NCBI GenBank assembly: GCA_031082155.1
Contig: JAVHLL010000001.1
Location: 147,252-211,251 of the forward strand
Length of the DNA stretch: 64,000 nucleotides
From: Thermodesulfovibrionales bacterium
GTDB lineage: Bacteria; Nitrospirota; Thermodesulfovibrionia; Thermodesulfovibrionales; SM23-35
Direction of reading: 5' to 3'
Shown here: piece after piece, positions 16,768 through 25,361 of the stretch
Layout: each line of letters begins with the position of its first letter
How positions within the stretch are numbered: position 1 is the stretch's first letter
Position numbers and translations under genes: made by a program
Notes under the pieces: model-generated
The model's database searches: none
Seen by the model: only the letters and a program-made list of their open reading frames with translations
Told to the model about the DNA's origin: nothing

Positions 16768-18855
16768 ATGCGCAGGGAAATCTATGTGTTTTTAGGCCTC
16801 ATCTCTTTGATACTGTTTGCCTTTGCTTCAGCAGATGCCGAGGAGGTCGCTCAATCCGACAGCTCCGGATACGCAGTATTTGACTTGGGGGAGGTCTATG
16901 TAACGGCGGAGCAATCGCCCGCTGCAAAAGACGTTACTGTTACGACCGAAATTACCGAAGAGGAGATCAAGGCCACAAACAGCCGTACGGTTGCCGAGGC
17001 GTTAACATATATGCCCGGAGTCATTGTTTCGGGGGGCAGGAAAAATCAGCCGAACATACAGATACGCGGACTTGATCAAAGCAGGGCATTGGTCCTTATC
17101 GACGGAGTTCCCTATTATGAGACGAATGGCGGAAAGCTCGATCTCAATCAGATCCCAGTGGATAATATCGCAAAAATAGAGGTAACAAAAGGTGGTGCAT
17201 CTGTGCTCTACGGTCCGAATGCATTGGCCGGTGTTATCAATATCGTTACAAAGAAACCAAGAGAGAAACCCGTAGCCGAGGCATTGCTCGAGGTGGGAGA
17301 ATATGCTACGAGTAAATTATCCCTTACCCATGGTATGAAAGCCGGAATCTTCAACTACTGGTTGAATTATGCCCATCAGGAGTCTGGCGGATGGAGATTG
17401 TCTGATGATTTTAAGCCGAACCCCGGGGCCATTATAAGAAAACCGGGAACGACGACTGAGGAAATCCTTGAAGACGGAGGTTTCAGGGATAATTCTGGTT
17501 TTAAGACCGACAGTTTCTGGGCGAAGGTAGGAATAGAGCCTTCCCGTGATGCGGAATACTATCTTAATTTCCACTACATTGCAAAAGAAAAGGGTGTGCC
17601 TCCTTCGACTGTGAGCGAGAACGTTTTCACCAGCAGGCCGGCATTTTCAGGATTTGTACGGATCCCCCGGTATGATGACTGGGGAATCGATCTGAGCGGT
17701 CAGCAGAAGATTTCGAATGAGCTTGTGCTGAAAGCAAAGCTGTTTTATCACAATCATGTCGATGATTATGCCTCATATTCCGATCAGACATACAGGGAAA
17801 AAATTGCGGTCAGCAGATATAAGGACTATATGGTTGGCGGGTCAATGATTGCAGATTACCGGCCTGTTCAATGGGATATTGTCCGGTTCGGTCTGCAGTA
17901 CCGGGGTGACTCCCATGAAGAGAGGGACGACAGCTATCTGCCTTTTGTAGAGGACTTCTCCAATACAGGGTCAATCAGTATTGAAAATGAATTCAACAGG
18001 ATAAAGAACCTTTCCATAGTTGCAGGAATAAGTTATGACTGGTTCAGGGTAACAGAGGCAGAGCGGAACGTTACCGATAAGAATACAGGAGATTTTCTGG
18101 AGCAGATTGCCCTGGATGAACCGGATACCATGGAAGAATTCAACCCTATGATCGGGGCGACATATATCCTTTCTGATTCCACCCGACTCTTCGGTTCTGT
18201 GGCGGGGAAAGTCCGTTTTCCTGCCCTATCACAACTCTACTCCACTAAAAGTGGAAACATAGGACTCACTGCAGAAAAAAGCATCAATTATACCCTTGGG
18301 ATATCCCATGCTTTCGGTTCTTTTGCCTCCGGGGAATTCGCAGTTTTCTACCACGATATCTCTGACTTTATCTCCCGTGATGCTCCCGGTACTACAGGCA
18401 TTTACCGGAATTATGCAAAAATCAGCCTTGCAGGATTTGAATTAAGCGGCACAATGAACCCGATGAAAGACCTTTTTCTGAGGATAGGGTACACGTACAA
18501 TGACGGCCGTGACAGGAGCGATAACAGGGTAACAGAGAATGTTACGTACGTGCCGGAACATAAGATTGATGTCGGAATAAACTATACTGTTCCGTATATT
18601 GTTGCCCCTGTTGATCTTACCTGTACCTATGTAAGTGAATCCTATAATCAACTGCCGACGCCGCAAAGGCCGCAGCAGGCATCAATTAAGACCGGTGATT
18701 ATTTTATTATGAATGCCAGAATTGCAAAGAGCTTTCTGAAGCATTATGAGGCATATCTGGCTGTAAACAATATTTTTGATTCGGATTATGAGTCTGAATG
18801 GGGGTTCCCCGGACTGGGGAGGAACTTTTATTTCGGTATTGCAGTGAAATTGTAA
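16768..18855 (+). CDS. TonB-dependent outer-membrane receptor
   Basis: The 695-residue protein starts with a signal peptide (about residues 1-25, ending SADA), followed by a short stretch that may hold the TonB box (VFDLGEVYVTAEQ). It then has a plug domain with NIQIRGLDQSRALVLIDGVP and VLYGPNALAGVINIVTKKP, and a C-terminal 22-strand barrel rich in alternating aromatic residues, ending GRNFYFGIAVKL. Such receptors import scarce ligands using the proton motive force through TonB. A strong AAGGAGGG ribosome site is present. It leads a block containing tungstate-type binding proteins, so an oxyanion or its chelate is a possible ligand, but siderophore or cobalamin uptake cannot be excluded from sequence. 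Confidence 0.93.
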   Translation: MRREIYVFLGLISLILFAFASADAEEVAQSDSSGYAVFDLGEVYVTAEQSPAAKDVTVTTEITEEEIKATNSRTVAEALTYMPGVIVSGGRKNQPNIQIRGLDQSRALVLIDGVPYYETNGGKLDLNQIPVDNIAKIEVTKGGASVLYGPNALAGVINIVTKKPREKPVAEALLEVGEYATSKLSLTHGMKAGIFNYWLNYAHQESGGWRLSDDFKPNPGAIIRKPGTTTEEILEDGGFRDNSGFKTDSFWAKVGIEPSRDAEYYLNFHYIAKEKGVPPSTVSENVFTSRPAFSGFVRIPRYDDWGIDLSGQQKISNELVLKAKLFYHNHVDDYASYSDQTYREKIAVSRYKDYMVGGSMIADYRPVQWDIVRFGLQYRGDSHEERDDSYLPFVEDFSNTGSISIENEFNRIKNLSIVAGISYDWFRVTEAERNVTDKNTGDFLEQIALDEPDTMEEFNPMIGATYILSDSTRLFGSVAGKVRFPALSQLYSTKSGNIGLTAEKSINYTLGISHAFGSFASGEFAVFYHDISDFISRDAPGTTGIYRNYAKISLAGFELSGTMNPMKDLFLRIGYTYNDGRDRSDNRVTENVTYVPEHKIDVGINYTVPYIVAPVDLTCTYVSESYNQLPTPQRPQQASIKTGDYFIMNARIAKSFLKHYEAYLAVNNIFDSDYESEWGFPGLGRNFYFGIAVKL

Positions 18856-18861
18856 TTGTGA

Positions 18862-19620
18862 ATGATGCCTCTTGCAGAGATATCATTCACAGGGCTCTTG
18901 CTGGGGGGCATTGGCTATGCAGGGAGCCTGGCACTCTTTTTCTTCAAAAAAACCGATTGGGCAGATATTCTTTTGTGTGTGGCCTTTATAGTACACACGG
19001 TCAGCCAGATAAGCCGTGGATGGTTCATAGGAATATTTACTCCGCATGCGCTGGTTGAGGGAGTCTTTTTCCTCCCGTGGTGCCTCGCATTTTTTACCAT
19101 GAGTTTGAGATTCACGAGGAATGACCTGAGGCTCATTTACCGTATACTGTATCTCCTGCTCCTGTCACTGACTTTTGCGTTGCTCTATCCAAAAGGTGTG
19201 GTTCCCCCTTCACCTCTTTCACAAACTGTTTTTTCATCTCTCTTCTTTATCTTCGAAGTGATGGGACATGCATGTTTTCTCCTCGCAGGATGGTTTGCCT
19301 TCTGGTTTCTGAGAGACCGGGAAGAAACTGGTCTTTCTGAGTCCTTTCTTATCTGGGGGTTTATTTCCTACAGTATTGCACAGGTGACAGGCGCAATCTG
19401 GTGTTATCAGGGATGGTCAACGCTCTTCAACTGGAGCGAACGGCATTTACAATCCGCTGCACTCTGGTGCTGGTACGCAGCATATCTTCATATGCGGTTT
19501 CTCTCTTCCGTAGACTTAAAAAAACGAGCATGGTTCTCAATTGCTGGAGCTATTTTCGTTGTCCTCTTCAGCTATGGCAGTCATCTCAGGGAAATAAATA
19601 TGCCCCGACTGGGAGGATAG
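18862..19620 (+). CDS. CcsA/ResC-like cytochrome c assembly membrane protein
   Basis: The 252 residues form about seven to eight membrane helices. Near residues 178-214 it carries GAIWCYQGWSTLFNWSERH followed by WYAAYLHMRF. This corresponds to the tryptophan-rich region of CcsA/CcmC heme-handling proteins (normally WGxxWxWDxKE...YAAYLHxR), but the central WDPKE residues are changed. It is therefore CcsA-like with a diverged heme-binding loop. It starts six bases after the TonB receptor and is followed directly by a ResB-like gene, the usual partner. A local cytochrome c maturation role is supported by the CXXCH protein two genes further on. Confidence 0.7.
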   Translation: MMPLAEISFTGLLLGGIGYAGSLALFFFKKTDWADILLCVAFIVHTVSQISRGWFIGIFTPHALVEGVFFLPWCLAFFTMSLRFTRNDLRLIYRILYLLLLSLTFALLYPKGVVPPSPLSQTVFSSLFFIFEVMGHACFLLAGWFAFWFLRDREETGLSESFLIWGFISYSIAQVTGAIWCYQGWSTLFNWSERHLQSAALWCWYAAYLHMRFLSSVDLKKRAWFSIAGAIFVVLFSYGSHLREINMPRLGG

Positions 19621-19623
19621 GTG

Positions 19624-20379
19624 ATGAAGAAGCTCTGGAATCTTACCGGGAGTGTCCGGTTGACCTTCTGGCTTCTCCTGATCATTTCCCTGACTCTTGC
19701 TGGGGGTTCATACTCGATACGGTTTTCACCGCAGATTTTCAAACCACTGAATACCGGTTTTCTGCAGGACTGGTACCGTAACTACGGACAGGAAAACCTG
19801 TCTGCAGTCTGGTGGGTCATCCTGCTGTTGGCGCTTCTGGGCATGCTCAGCATAAACACTGCTGTATGTGTGATAAACAGACTCTCTGCTCTCTGGAAGA
19901 CGCGCAAACAGATGACCGCCTTTGTGCTATACCATAGAATTACCCCTTCCCTTGCCCATATCTGTTTTTTCGTCATGCTTATTGGACACTTCCTGAGCTT
20001 AACAACCGGGGTCCACCAAAGTATCCCCCTTTATCCCGGCTCATCCTTCTCACTGACCGGTGAGATAAATGGGGAGATAATTGATCACTCTTGTGAAAGA
20101 TATTCTGAACCTGCAATTATCCGCGGTTTCTTAAAACAGTGTTCAGTGACCTTGAAACTCCGGGACAAAGAAACGCTGGTAAAACAGATCAATTTCCTTG
20201 ATACATTTTCCCGGCACGGATTTGCTTTCCATCTCGGCATGGACAAAAAATCGGCATCACCGAACCTGAAACTTTCTGTGAAACGTGATCCCGGCGTCCC
20301 GTTGATTGTGTCCGGATTCACTGTTTTGATTCTTCTTATGATGTGCTATTATCTGCTTATGGGCAGAGCCAATAAATAA
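19624..20379 (+). CDS. ResB-like cytochrome c biogenesis protein
   Basis: About 251 residues with the ResB plan: an N-terminal helix after SVRLTFWLLLIISLTLAGG (the SVRLT pattern is typical of ResB), two further helices at about 60-80 and 105-130, a periplasmic domain, and a final helix near 225-243. It is about half the length of classical ResB. ResB and ResC/CcsA together carry heme out and attach it to CXXCH motifs in system II. I choose the ATG at 19624, seven bases after GGAGG, over the GTG at 19621 that abuts the preceding stop. Confidence 0.75.
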   Translation: MKKLWNLTGSVRLTFWLLLIISLTLAGGSYSIRFSPQIFKPLNTGFLQDWYRNYGQENLSAVWWVILLLALLGMLSINTAVCVINRLSALWKTRKQMTAFVLYHRITPSLAHICFFVMLIGHFLSLTTGVHQSIPLYPGSSFSLTGEINGEIIDHSCERYSEPAIIRGFLKQCSVTLKLRDKETLVKQINFLDTFSRHGFAFHLGMDKKSASPNLKLSVKRDPGVPLIVSGFTVLILLMMCYYLLMGRANK

Positions 20380-20397
20380 AGCAACAGGAGGGATTTC

Positions 20398-21498
20398 ATG
20401 AAGAAAACGGGAACACTGATATGTTCGCTCTGCATACTTTTATTTTGGTATGGAGCAGCACTAAGCTTCTCTCAGCCATCAATAAGCATTACGGGAGTAG
20501 TAAACCAGCCGCTCAATCTAACCATGGACGACCTCTACCGGTTTGAATCGGTCGGTGTCAGACTCAATGAGGTTACCACAGACAGAAATTATCACGGCGC
20601 ATTTTCCTACTTCGGCGTCCCTCTCAGAACACTGTTGAACCTTGCTGTGGTGCAGAAAAAAGAAACCGACTTTTCCAAACCAATTGATCTCGCAGTAGTC
20701 GTAAAGAACAAAGAAGGGAAACAGACGGTTCTCTCGTGGGGTGAAATATTCTATCGCAATCCGGCAGAAGTTATCATCGCAATCAATGCTGCTCCGATCA
20801 TGCCTCACCGGGAATGTGCGAATTGTCACCAGCCGGAGGCATATACCCAATGGTTGGCGCCGCTCAAGCGCCAGCCGGGACTGCCAAAACTCGTTGTTGC
20901 AAACGATTTCTATTCTGACCGGTCCCTTGAGGATATCAGCGCCATCGAGGTAATCGACCTCCATCCTGCATTACGTTCACAAAAAATGCCTGAACTCTTT
21001 TCACCCACATTTACTGTCACTGGCGCAGTGAAAGAAACTCTGAAAATCAGCGATATTACCTCATCTCTGCGGATCGAAATTTTAACCAAGCAGATAGGAG
21101 ACGGAAAAGGGTATCACGGACTGAAACATTTCGGAGGTGCACCGTTGAGAGAAATCATACGGAACGCGGGGATAGAACCTGACCTGAATACAGTTTTGCT
21201 CATCTCTGCCCCCGATGGCTACCGCTCCCTGATATCATACGGAGAACTTCTTTTTGCGCCTTACGGCAGGAATATTATTATTGCCGACAGGGCTGATGAT
21301 CAGCCTCTGAAAAAAAACGGGAAATTTATTGCGGTCTTGCCCGATGATCTCTCAGCGGACAGGTGGGTAAAGTCGGTCGAAAAGATAGAAGTCATCAGTC
21401 TGAAGCAGAAAACAGGACAAACCGGACCGGACATAATGAGAAAAGAGAAGATTCCTTCAGAGAAGGGAGCAGGAGATGCACTGATTGAACAAAAGTAG
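20398..21498 (+). CDS. Exported two-domain SUOX-fold protein with one CXXCH motif
   Basis: The 366 residues begin with a signal peptide (about 1-24). Two halves (about 28-135 and 202-333) each resemble the sulfite-oxidase molybdopterin-binding fold and share an internal pattern (NYHGAFSYFGVPLRTLL at 64-80, GYHGLKHFGGAPLREII at 238-254). The cysteine that ligates Mo in true family enzymes, in the segment preceding each YHG, is absent in both halves. The only mature cysteines are in CANCH (140-144), a c-type heme-binding motif. It is probably a periplasmic heme protein with a ligand-binding rather than catalytic fold (inference). A strong AGGAGGG site precedes the ATG. CcsA- and ResB-like genes are immediately upstream. 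Confidence 0.7.
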   Translation: MKKTGTLICSLCILLFWYGAALSFSQPSISITGVVNQPLNLTMDDLYRFESVGVRLNEVTTDRNYHGAFSYFGVPLRTLLNLAVVQKKETDFSKPIDLAVVVKNKEGKQTVLSWGEIFYRNPAEVIIAINAAPIMPHRECANCHQPEAYTQWLAPLKRQPGLPKLVVANDFYSDRSLEDISAIEVIDLHPALRSQKMPELFSPTFTVTGAVKETLKISDITSSLRIEILTKQIGDGKGYHGLKHFGGAPLREIIRNAGIEPDLNTVLLISAPDGYRSLISYGELLFAPYGRNIIIADRADDQPLKKNGKFIAVLPDDLSADRWVKSVEKIEVISLKQKTGQTGPDIMRKEKIPSEKGAGDALIEQK

Positions 21499-21524
21499 CC
21501 ATATTCATAAAGAAGGAGGAACCT

Positions 21525-22316
21525 ATGGCAAAAGGAAAAACAAAACTCATTATTGCATCAACCACGAGCACGCAGAACTCAGGGCTTCTTGATATCCTTG
21601 TCCCTGCATATGAAAAGGCAACGCTCTTCTCTTTGAAAGTCGAGATTATCGCGGTAGGAACAGGGAAGGCCATCAGGATAGCGAAGAAGGGCGAAGCCGA
21701 TATGCTCTTTGTCCATGACCCATTCCGGGAGGAGAAATTTGTTGCCGAGGGGTATGGTGTGAACAGAAGGGCGGTCATGCATAATGATTTTGTTATTGCC
21801 GGGCCCGGAAATGACCCGGCCAGGATAAAGTCTGCAAAGACAGCGATCGACGCATTCGAGGAAATTGCTGAAAAAGGAGGTGCCTTTGTATCACGGGGCG
21901 ACGATTCCGGCACCAATATCAGGGAACTGGATATCTGGGATGACGCCGGGATCAATCCGAAAGGGAAGGGCTGGTATTTTGAGGCCGGCGCGAACATGAA
22001 AGAAACGCTCATGCTCGCCGACCAGAAAAAGGCATATACGCTGACTGATATGGGAACATTTCTCAATCTTGAACCGAAGATAGGATTGAAGATTCTTTTC
22101 AGGGAAGACAAGATGTTAAAGAATTTTTACAGTGTTATTGCGGTGAACCCTGACAGGTTTCCGCATATGAAATACCGTGAGGCCATGGACTTTATCGCCT
22201 TTGTAACTTCGCCGGAAGGGCAGAAGATTATCGCGATTTACAAAAGACACGGGGTGAACCTGTTTTATCCGGATGCAGTTCCGTGTGTCATGCATGCAAA
22301 CAAGAAAAGGAGATAA
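21525..22316 (+). CDS. TupA-like oxyanion-binding protein without signal peptide
   Basis: The 263 residues match the TupA/WtpA-like tungstate-binding family: IIASTTSTQNSGLLDIL at residues 9-25 holds the oxyanion-contacting TTST, followed by VGTGKAIRIAKKGEADMLFVH and a GAFVSRGDDSGTN loop. It begins MAKGKTKL with an ideal AAGGAGGAACCT ribosome site and has no hydrophobic leader, whereas the next gene, closely similar along its whole length, does. The product should therefore remain in the cytoplasm unless exported by another route. It may be a cytoplasmic oxyanion-binding or sensing protein (inference). It ends ten bases before the exported paralogue. Confidence 0.82.
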   Translation: MAKGKTKLIIASTTSTQNSGLLDILVPAYEKATLFSLKVEIIAVGTGKAIRIAKKGEADMLFVHDPFREEKFVAEGYGVNRRAVMHNDFVIAGPGNDPARIKSAKTAIDAFEEIAEKGGAFVSRGDDSGTNIRELDIWDDAGINPKGKGWYFEAGANMKETLMLADQKKAYTLTDMGTFLNLEPKIGLKILFREDKMLKNFYSVIAVNPDRFPHMKYREAMDFIAFVTSPEGQKIIAIYKRHGVNLFYPDAVPCVMHANKKRR

Positions 22317-22325
22317 GGAGGCGTT

Positions 22326-23144
22326 ATGAAATTTGCGAGAATTTTCACGGGAATAATGATTTTCATGCTTCTCATTGGTTCATCTGTTTCAGCTGAGACT
22401 CGGATACTGTGCGCATCGACTACGAGCACACAGAATTCCGGGTTGCTGGACTATATCCTGCCGATATTCGAGAAGACAACCGGAATTAAAGTCGATGTTG
22501 TTGCAGTGGGAACGGGGGCAGCTATCGAGATCGGGAAACGGGGAGATGCAGACCTTGTTCTTGTTCACGCAAAAGAACAGGAGTTAAAGGCGGTAGAAGA
22601 AGGGTTTTTTATAAACCGCCATGACGTAATGTACAATGACTTTCTCATAATCGGGCCGCCTGATGATCCTGCTGCAATAAAGGGCACGAAGTCAGCAGCA
22701 GATGCATTCCGGAAAGTTGCGGAAAGCTCCCGGCCTTTTGTTTCGAGAGGCGATAAATCAGGCACCCATACAAAAGAACTCGCAATCTGGAAGAAGGCGG
22801 GAATCGAGCCAAACGGGCAGCAATGGTATCTCGAAGTCGGCCAGGGTATGGAGAAAACCCAGAGGATCGCAAATGAAAAAAGGGCGTATACCCTGACTGA
22901 CAGGGGCACGTGGCTTGCGACAAAGGATAAGGACCGGCTCGAAATGTCGGTTGTCCTTGAGGGTGATTCTCTCCTCTTTAATCAATATGGAGTGATGGCG
23001 GTGAATCCTGAAAAACATAAACATGTGAAATATAAAGAGGCCATGCAATTTATTGACTGGCTCATCTCGAAGGAAGGGCAGCAGGCGGTCGGGGCGTTTA
23101 AGGACAAAAACGGAAACCAGCTTTTTACTCCGAATGCGAAATAA
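22326..23144 (+). CDS. tupA: Periplasmic tungstate-binding protein TupA
   Basis: The 272 residues start with a signal peptide (1-23, ending SVSAE). The mature protein begins TRILCASTTSTQNSGLLDYI and has VGTGAAIEIGKRGDADLVLVH and PFVSRGDKSGTHTKE, the ligand-loop features of TupA. It delivers tungstate (or, in some relatives, molybdate) to a TupBC transporter; sequence alone does not settle which. AAGGAGG lies seven bases upstream. A terminator-like palindrome and a small opposite-strand gene separate it from tupB. Confidence 0.88.
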   Translation: MKFARIFTGIMIFMLLIGSSVSAETRILCASTTSTQNSGLLDYILPIFEKTTGIKVDVVAVGTGAAIEIGKRGDADLVLVHAKEQELKAVEEGFFINRHDVMYNDFLIIGPPDDPAAIKGTKSAADAFRKVAESSRPFVSRGDKSGTHTKELAIWKKAGIEPNGQQWYLEVGQGMEKTQRIANEKRAYTLTDRGTWLATKDKDRLEMSVVLEGDSLLFNQYGVMAVNPEKHKHVKYKEAMQFIDWLISKEGQQAVGAFKDKNGNQLFTPNAK

Positions 23145-23169
23145 CCTTCATCTTATGGGAACAAAAAGA

Positions 23170-23185
23170 GCGGCTTTAAAGCCGC
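23170..23185. terminator. Bidirectional terminator between tupA and the lysine-rich sORF
   Basis: The 16-bp palindrome GCGGCTTTAAAGCCGC is followed by CCCTTTG on the plus strand and by TCTTTTTG on the minus strand. It can end both the tupA transcript and the opposite small gene. Confidence 0.7.
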
Positions 23186-23214
23186 CCTTTGTCATTATGC
23201 AGACTGTCCCGATA

Positions 23215-23316
23215 CTATTTCTTTTTGGGTTTCGGTTTTGCGGTGGTTTTTTTCGCTGTCGTCTTCTTGGCAGCGGTTTTCTTGGCAGCGGTTTTGTGTT
23301 TAGCTCCGCAGGTCAT
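23215..23316 (-). CDS. Lysine/alanine-rich 33-residue protein
   Basis: The product reads MTCGAKHKTAAKKTAAKK and continues with TTAKKTTAKPKPKKK, very like the low-complexity tails of bacterial histone-H1-like proteins. A strong AAGGAGGG site sits eight bases 5' of the ATG, and a promoter candidate lies 33 bases upstream, so it is likely expressed. The repeat of AAAACCGCTGCCAAG at the DNA level suggests growth by tandem duplication. Nucleic-acid binding through positive charge is an inference. Confidence 0.7.
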   Translation of the reverse strand: MTCGAKHKTAAKKTAAKKTTAKKTTAKPKPKKK

Positions 23317-23348
23317 GGAATCTCCCTCCTTTTCAGTGTATATGGTAA

Positions 23349-23377
23349 AACTTATCAAATAAAACATTGTCTGTCAA
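23349..23377 (-). promoter_or_regulatory. Candidate promoter of the 33-residue lysine-rich gene
   Basis: On the minus strand TTGACA (23372-23377) is 17 bp from TAAGTT (23349-23354). The -35 is perfect and the -10 fair. It directly precedes the strong ribosome site of the small gene. Confidence 0.5.
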
Positions 23378-23437
23378 ATGATGATAAGTTTTTGCAGAGA
23401 TCTGCGCATACACTTTGCTGTTCCAAATATTCAGGTA

Positions 23438-23606
23438 CAGGAGAGAGCGCCGGGTTTTGGGATCGAAATAAACTCCCTTTTTCTTCATGTAAACCTTTTG
23501 CTGACTTTAATGAGGATATTCTATTGTAAGCTGAGACCTCCGCTTCGTCTTCGGTCTCATCAAAGTTACCCGTGATTTCGATCGCGAAATCCGGCGCTCT
23601 CTCCTG
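23438..23606. repeat. Conserved-core repeat with 32-bp locus-specific inverted arms, copy 1
   Basis: The arms at 23438-23469 (caggagagagcgccggg...) and 23575-23606 (...ccggcgctctctcctg) pair almost perfectly. Between them is a 105-bp core that begins AAACTCCCTTTTT and ends TTACCCGTG. The same core boundaries recur in the element at 25362-25509, which has completely different but equally complementary arms. It has no coding capacity that I can support. It lies between tupA and tupB. Confidence 0.75.
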
Positions 23607-23690
23607 GTTCTCAAGGATGAAATATTCATTTTTGGATAAAGATGATGACAGGCTTTTTTAAAAAGGATATGTATCGGGTACAATAATACG

Positions 23691-24398
23691 ATGGATGCGC
23701 TCATCGAAGGGTTCAGAAAAGCGCTCGTTCTTATAGCGGGCCTTGATCAAGAGTTGCTCGGCATTATTTTTCTTTCCCTGAAAGTTTCGGGGCTTGCCCT
23801 CATGATTTCGACGCTCGCAGGGCTTCCCGCCGGCACCATGATCGGGTTCAAGAAATTTCCGGGAAGAGGGTTCATCATCAGTCTTCTCAATACCTTCATG
23901 GGATTGCCTCCTGTCGTAGTCGGACTGTTTGTGTACCTCTTCCTGTCCCGGAGCGGGCCGCTCGGTTTTCTCGGACTGCTCTATACGCCGTCTGCAATGG
24001 TTATCGCACAGATAATCCTTGCGCTGCCCATTATCACCGCGCTTTCTCATGCGGCAATTATAAAAATTGACCCTATAGTGAAACAGGCTGCGCTCACCCT
24101 TGGGGCAACGCCGCTCCAGGCATCAATTGCCGTTGTGAAGGAAGCACGGTACGGTATTATGTCAGCAGTGATTGCAGGGTTCGGCAGGGTCATGGCGGAG
24201 GTTGGGGCGATATTGATCGTCGGCGGAAATATTGCGAATTATACCCGCGTGATGACGACGACAATAGCACTCGAAACAGATAAGGGGAACTTCGAACTTG
24301 CTCTTGCCCTGGGCATTATCCTTCTCTTCATCTCTTTCGCCATAAATATTGGTCTCTACTTCATACAGAAGAGAGGGCTTCTCCAGGCAGGGAACTGA
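23691..24398 (+). CDS. tupB: Tungstate ABC transporter permease TupB
   Basis: The 235-residue permease has about five to six membrane helices and the cytoplasmic loop that contacts the ATPase (AEVGAILIVGGNIAN, in the EAA-type position). ALPIITALSHAAI and TLGATPLQASIAV are characteristic of the TupB/ModB-like group. No Shine-Dalgarno sequence precedes the ATG, but TACAAT at 23679-23684 is a good -10 only seven bases before it, so a leaderless mRNA is likely; the -35 is poor. tupC begins three bases after its stop. Confidence 0.92.
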   Translation: MDALIEGFRKALVLIAGLDQELLGIIFLSLKVSGLALMISTLAGLPAGTMIGFKKFPGRGFIISLLNTFMGLPPVVVGLFVYLFLSRSGPLGFLGLLYTPSAMVIAQIILALPIITALSHAAIIKIDPIVKQAALTLGATPLQASIAVVKEARYGIMSAVIAGFGRVMAEVGAILIVGGNIANYTRVMTTTIALETDKGNFELALALGIILLFISFAINIGLYFIQKRGLLQAGN

Positions 24399-24400
24399 AT

Positions 24401-25123
24401 ATGAAATTGCTGGGCACAAAACTCAACAAGAGCTACAACGGGAGACATATTCTTAAGGACTGCTCGTTTTCTTTTGAAAGGCCGGGAATGTACCTGCTGA
24501 TGGGGCCAAATGGAAGCGGCAAGTCCACGCTACTCAGGGTCTGCGCTTTGCTCGAAAAGCCGGACAACGGCGAGGTGCAGTATTCCTCCGGGACCGGCAA
24601 TATGCCGCAGGATATCCGTCTCAAACGGCAAATCAGTCTTGTCCTGCCGAAAATAGGTATTTTTAATACGACTGTTTTTTGCAATGTTGCCTATGGATTA
24701 AAGGTTCGCAATGTGAACAAAAAGGAAGTGGAAGATCGGGTAGAGAGTGCGCTGAAATTTGTCGGGCTGACTCACAAAAGGGACATGAATGCCCTCGCAT
24801 TGTCAAGCGGAGAAACTCAGCGGCTCGGGATAGCGAGGGCAGTCGTACTCAAGCCGGAGATACTCTTCCTTGACGAGCCGACCGCATCACTGGACCCTTA
24901 CAATACAAAAGTTATCGAAGAGATGATCATCAGTCTGCGGGAGCAGGGAATAATGACGATTCTTATGGTAACGCATAATATCTTCCAGGCGCAACGTCTT
25001 GCCGATACCGTTCTTTTTATGTATGAGGGGACGATTATTGATCAGGGAAACGCCCGGCAGTTTTTTGAGAAACCGGGAGATGAGAGAGCGCACAAGTTTA
25101 TCACAGGGCAGATGGTGTATTAA
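24401..25123 (+). CDS. tupC: Tungstate ABC transporter ATPase TupC
   Basis: The 240-residue ABC ATPase has Walker A (GPNGSGKST), the signature LSSGETQRLGIARAV (LSSGE rather than LSGGQ) and Walker B ILFLDEPTASLDP. It lacks the C-terminal Mop/TOBE domain found in ModC, in line with TupC. It energises TupB. The ATG lies three bases after tupB, and the pair probably forms one transcript ending at the 25248 terminator. Confidence 0.92.
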   Translation: MKLLGTKLNKSYNGRHILKDCSFSFERPGMYLLMGPNGSGKSTLLRVCALLEKPDNGEVQYSSGTGNMPQDIRLKRQISLVLPKIGIFNTTVFCNVAYGLKVRNVNKKEVEDRVESALKFVGLTHKRDMNALALSSGETQRLGIARAVVLKPEILFLDEPTASLDPYNTKVIEEMIISLREQGIMTILMVTHNIFQAQRLADTVLFMYEGTIIDQGNARQFFEKPGDERAHKFITGQMVY

Positions 25124-25247
25124 GAACTCCACATTGTGGTCTTTCTTGTATCTTTTCATATATTCTTCGTATTCCGTTCATAATTTCTTCATATCTTTGT
25201 TTTATTCTATATATAACAAAAGTAAAAAAACCTCCTCCATTTCTTAT

Positions 25248-25282
25248 AATAAGGCAGCCCTGATAACCCGGGCTGCCTTATT
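25248..25282. terminator. Strong terminator after tupC
   Basis: A perfect 13-bp stem, AATAAGGCAGCCC with GGGCTGCCTTATT, encloses a 9-nt loop and is followed by ATTTTCCC. The symmetric A/T ends would let it work in both directions. It closes the tupBC transcript 125 bp after the stop codon. Confidence 0.8.
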
Positions 25283-25361
25283 ATTTTCCCTTGGTTATAT
25301 ATCAGACAATATCTCCGTTCACATTTTTCCAAAAAGAAAGGGTGCCATGCGGTAAGTCAAA

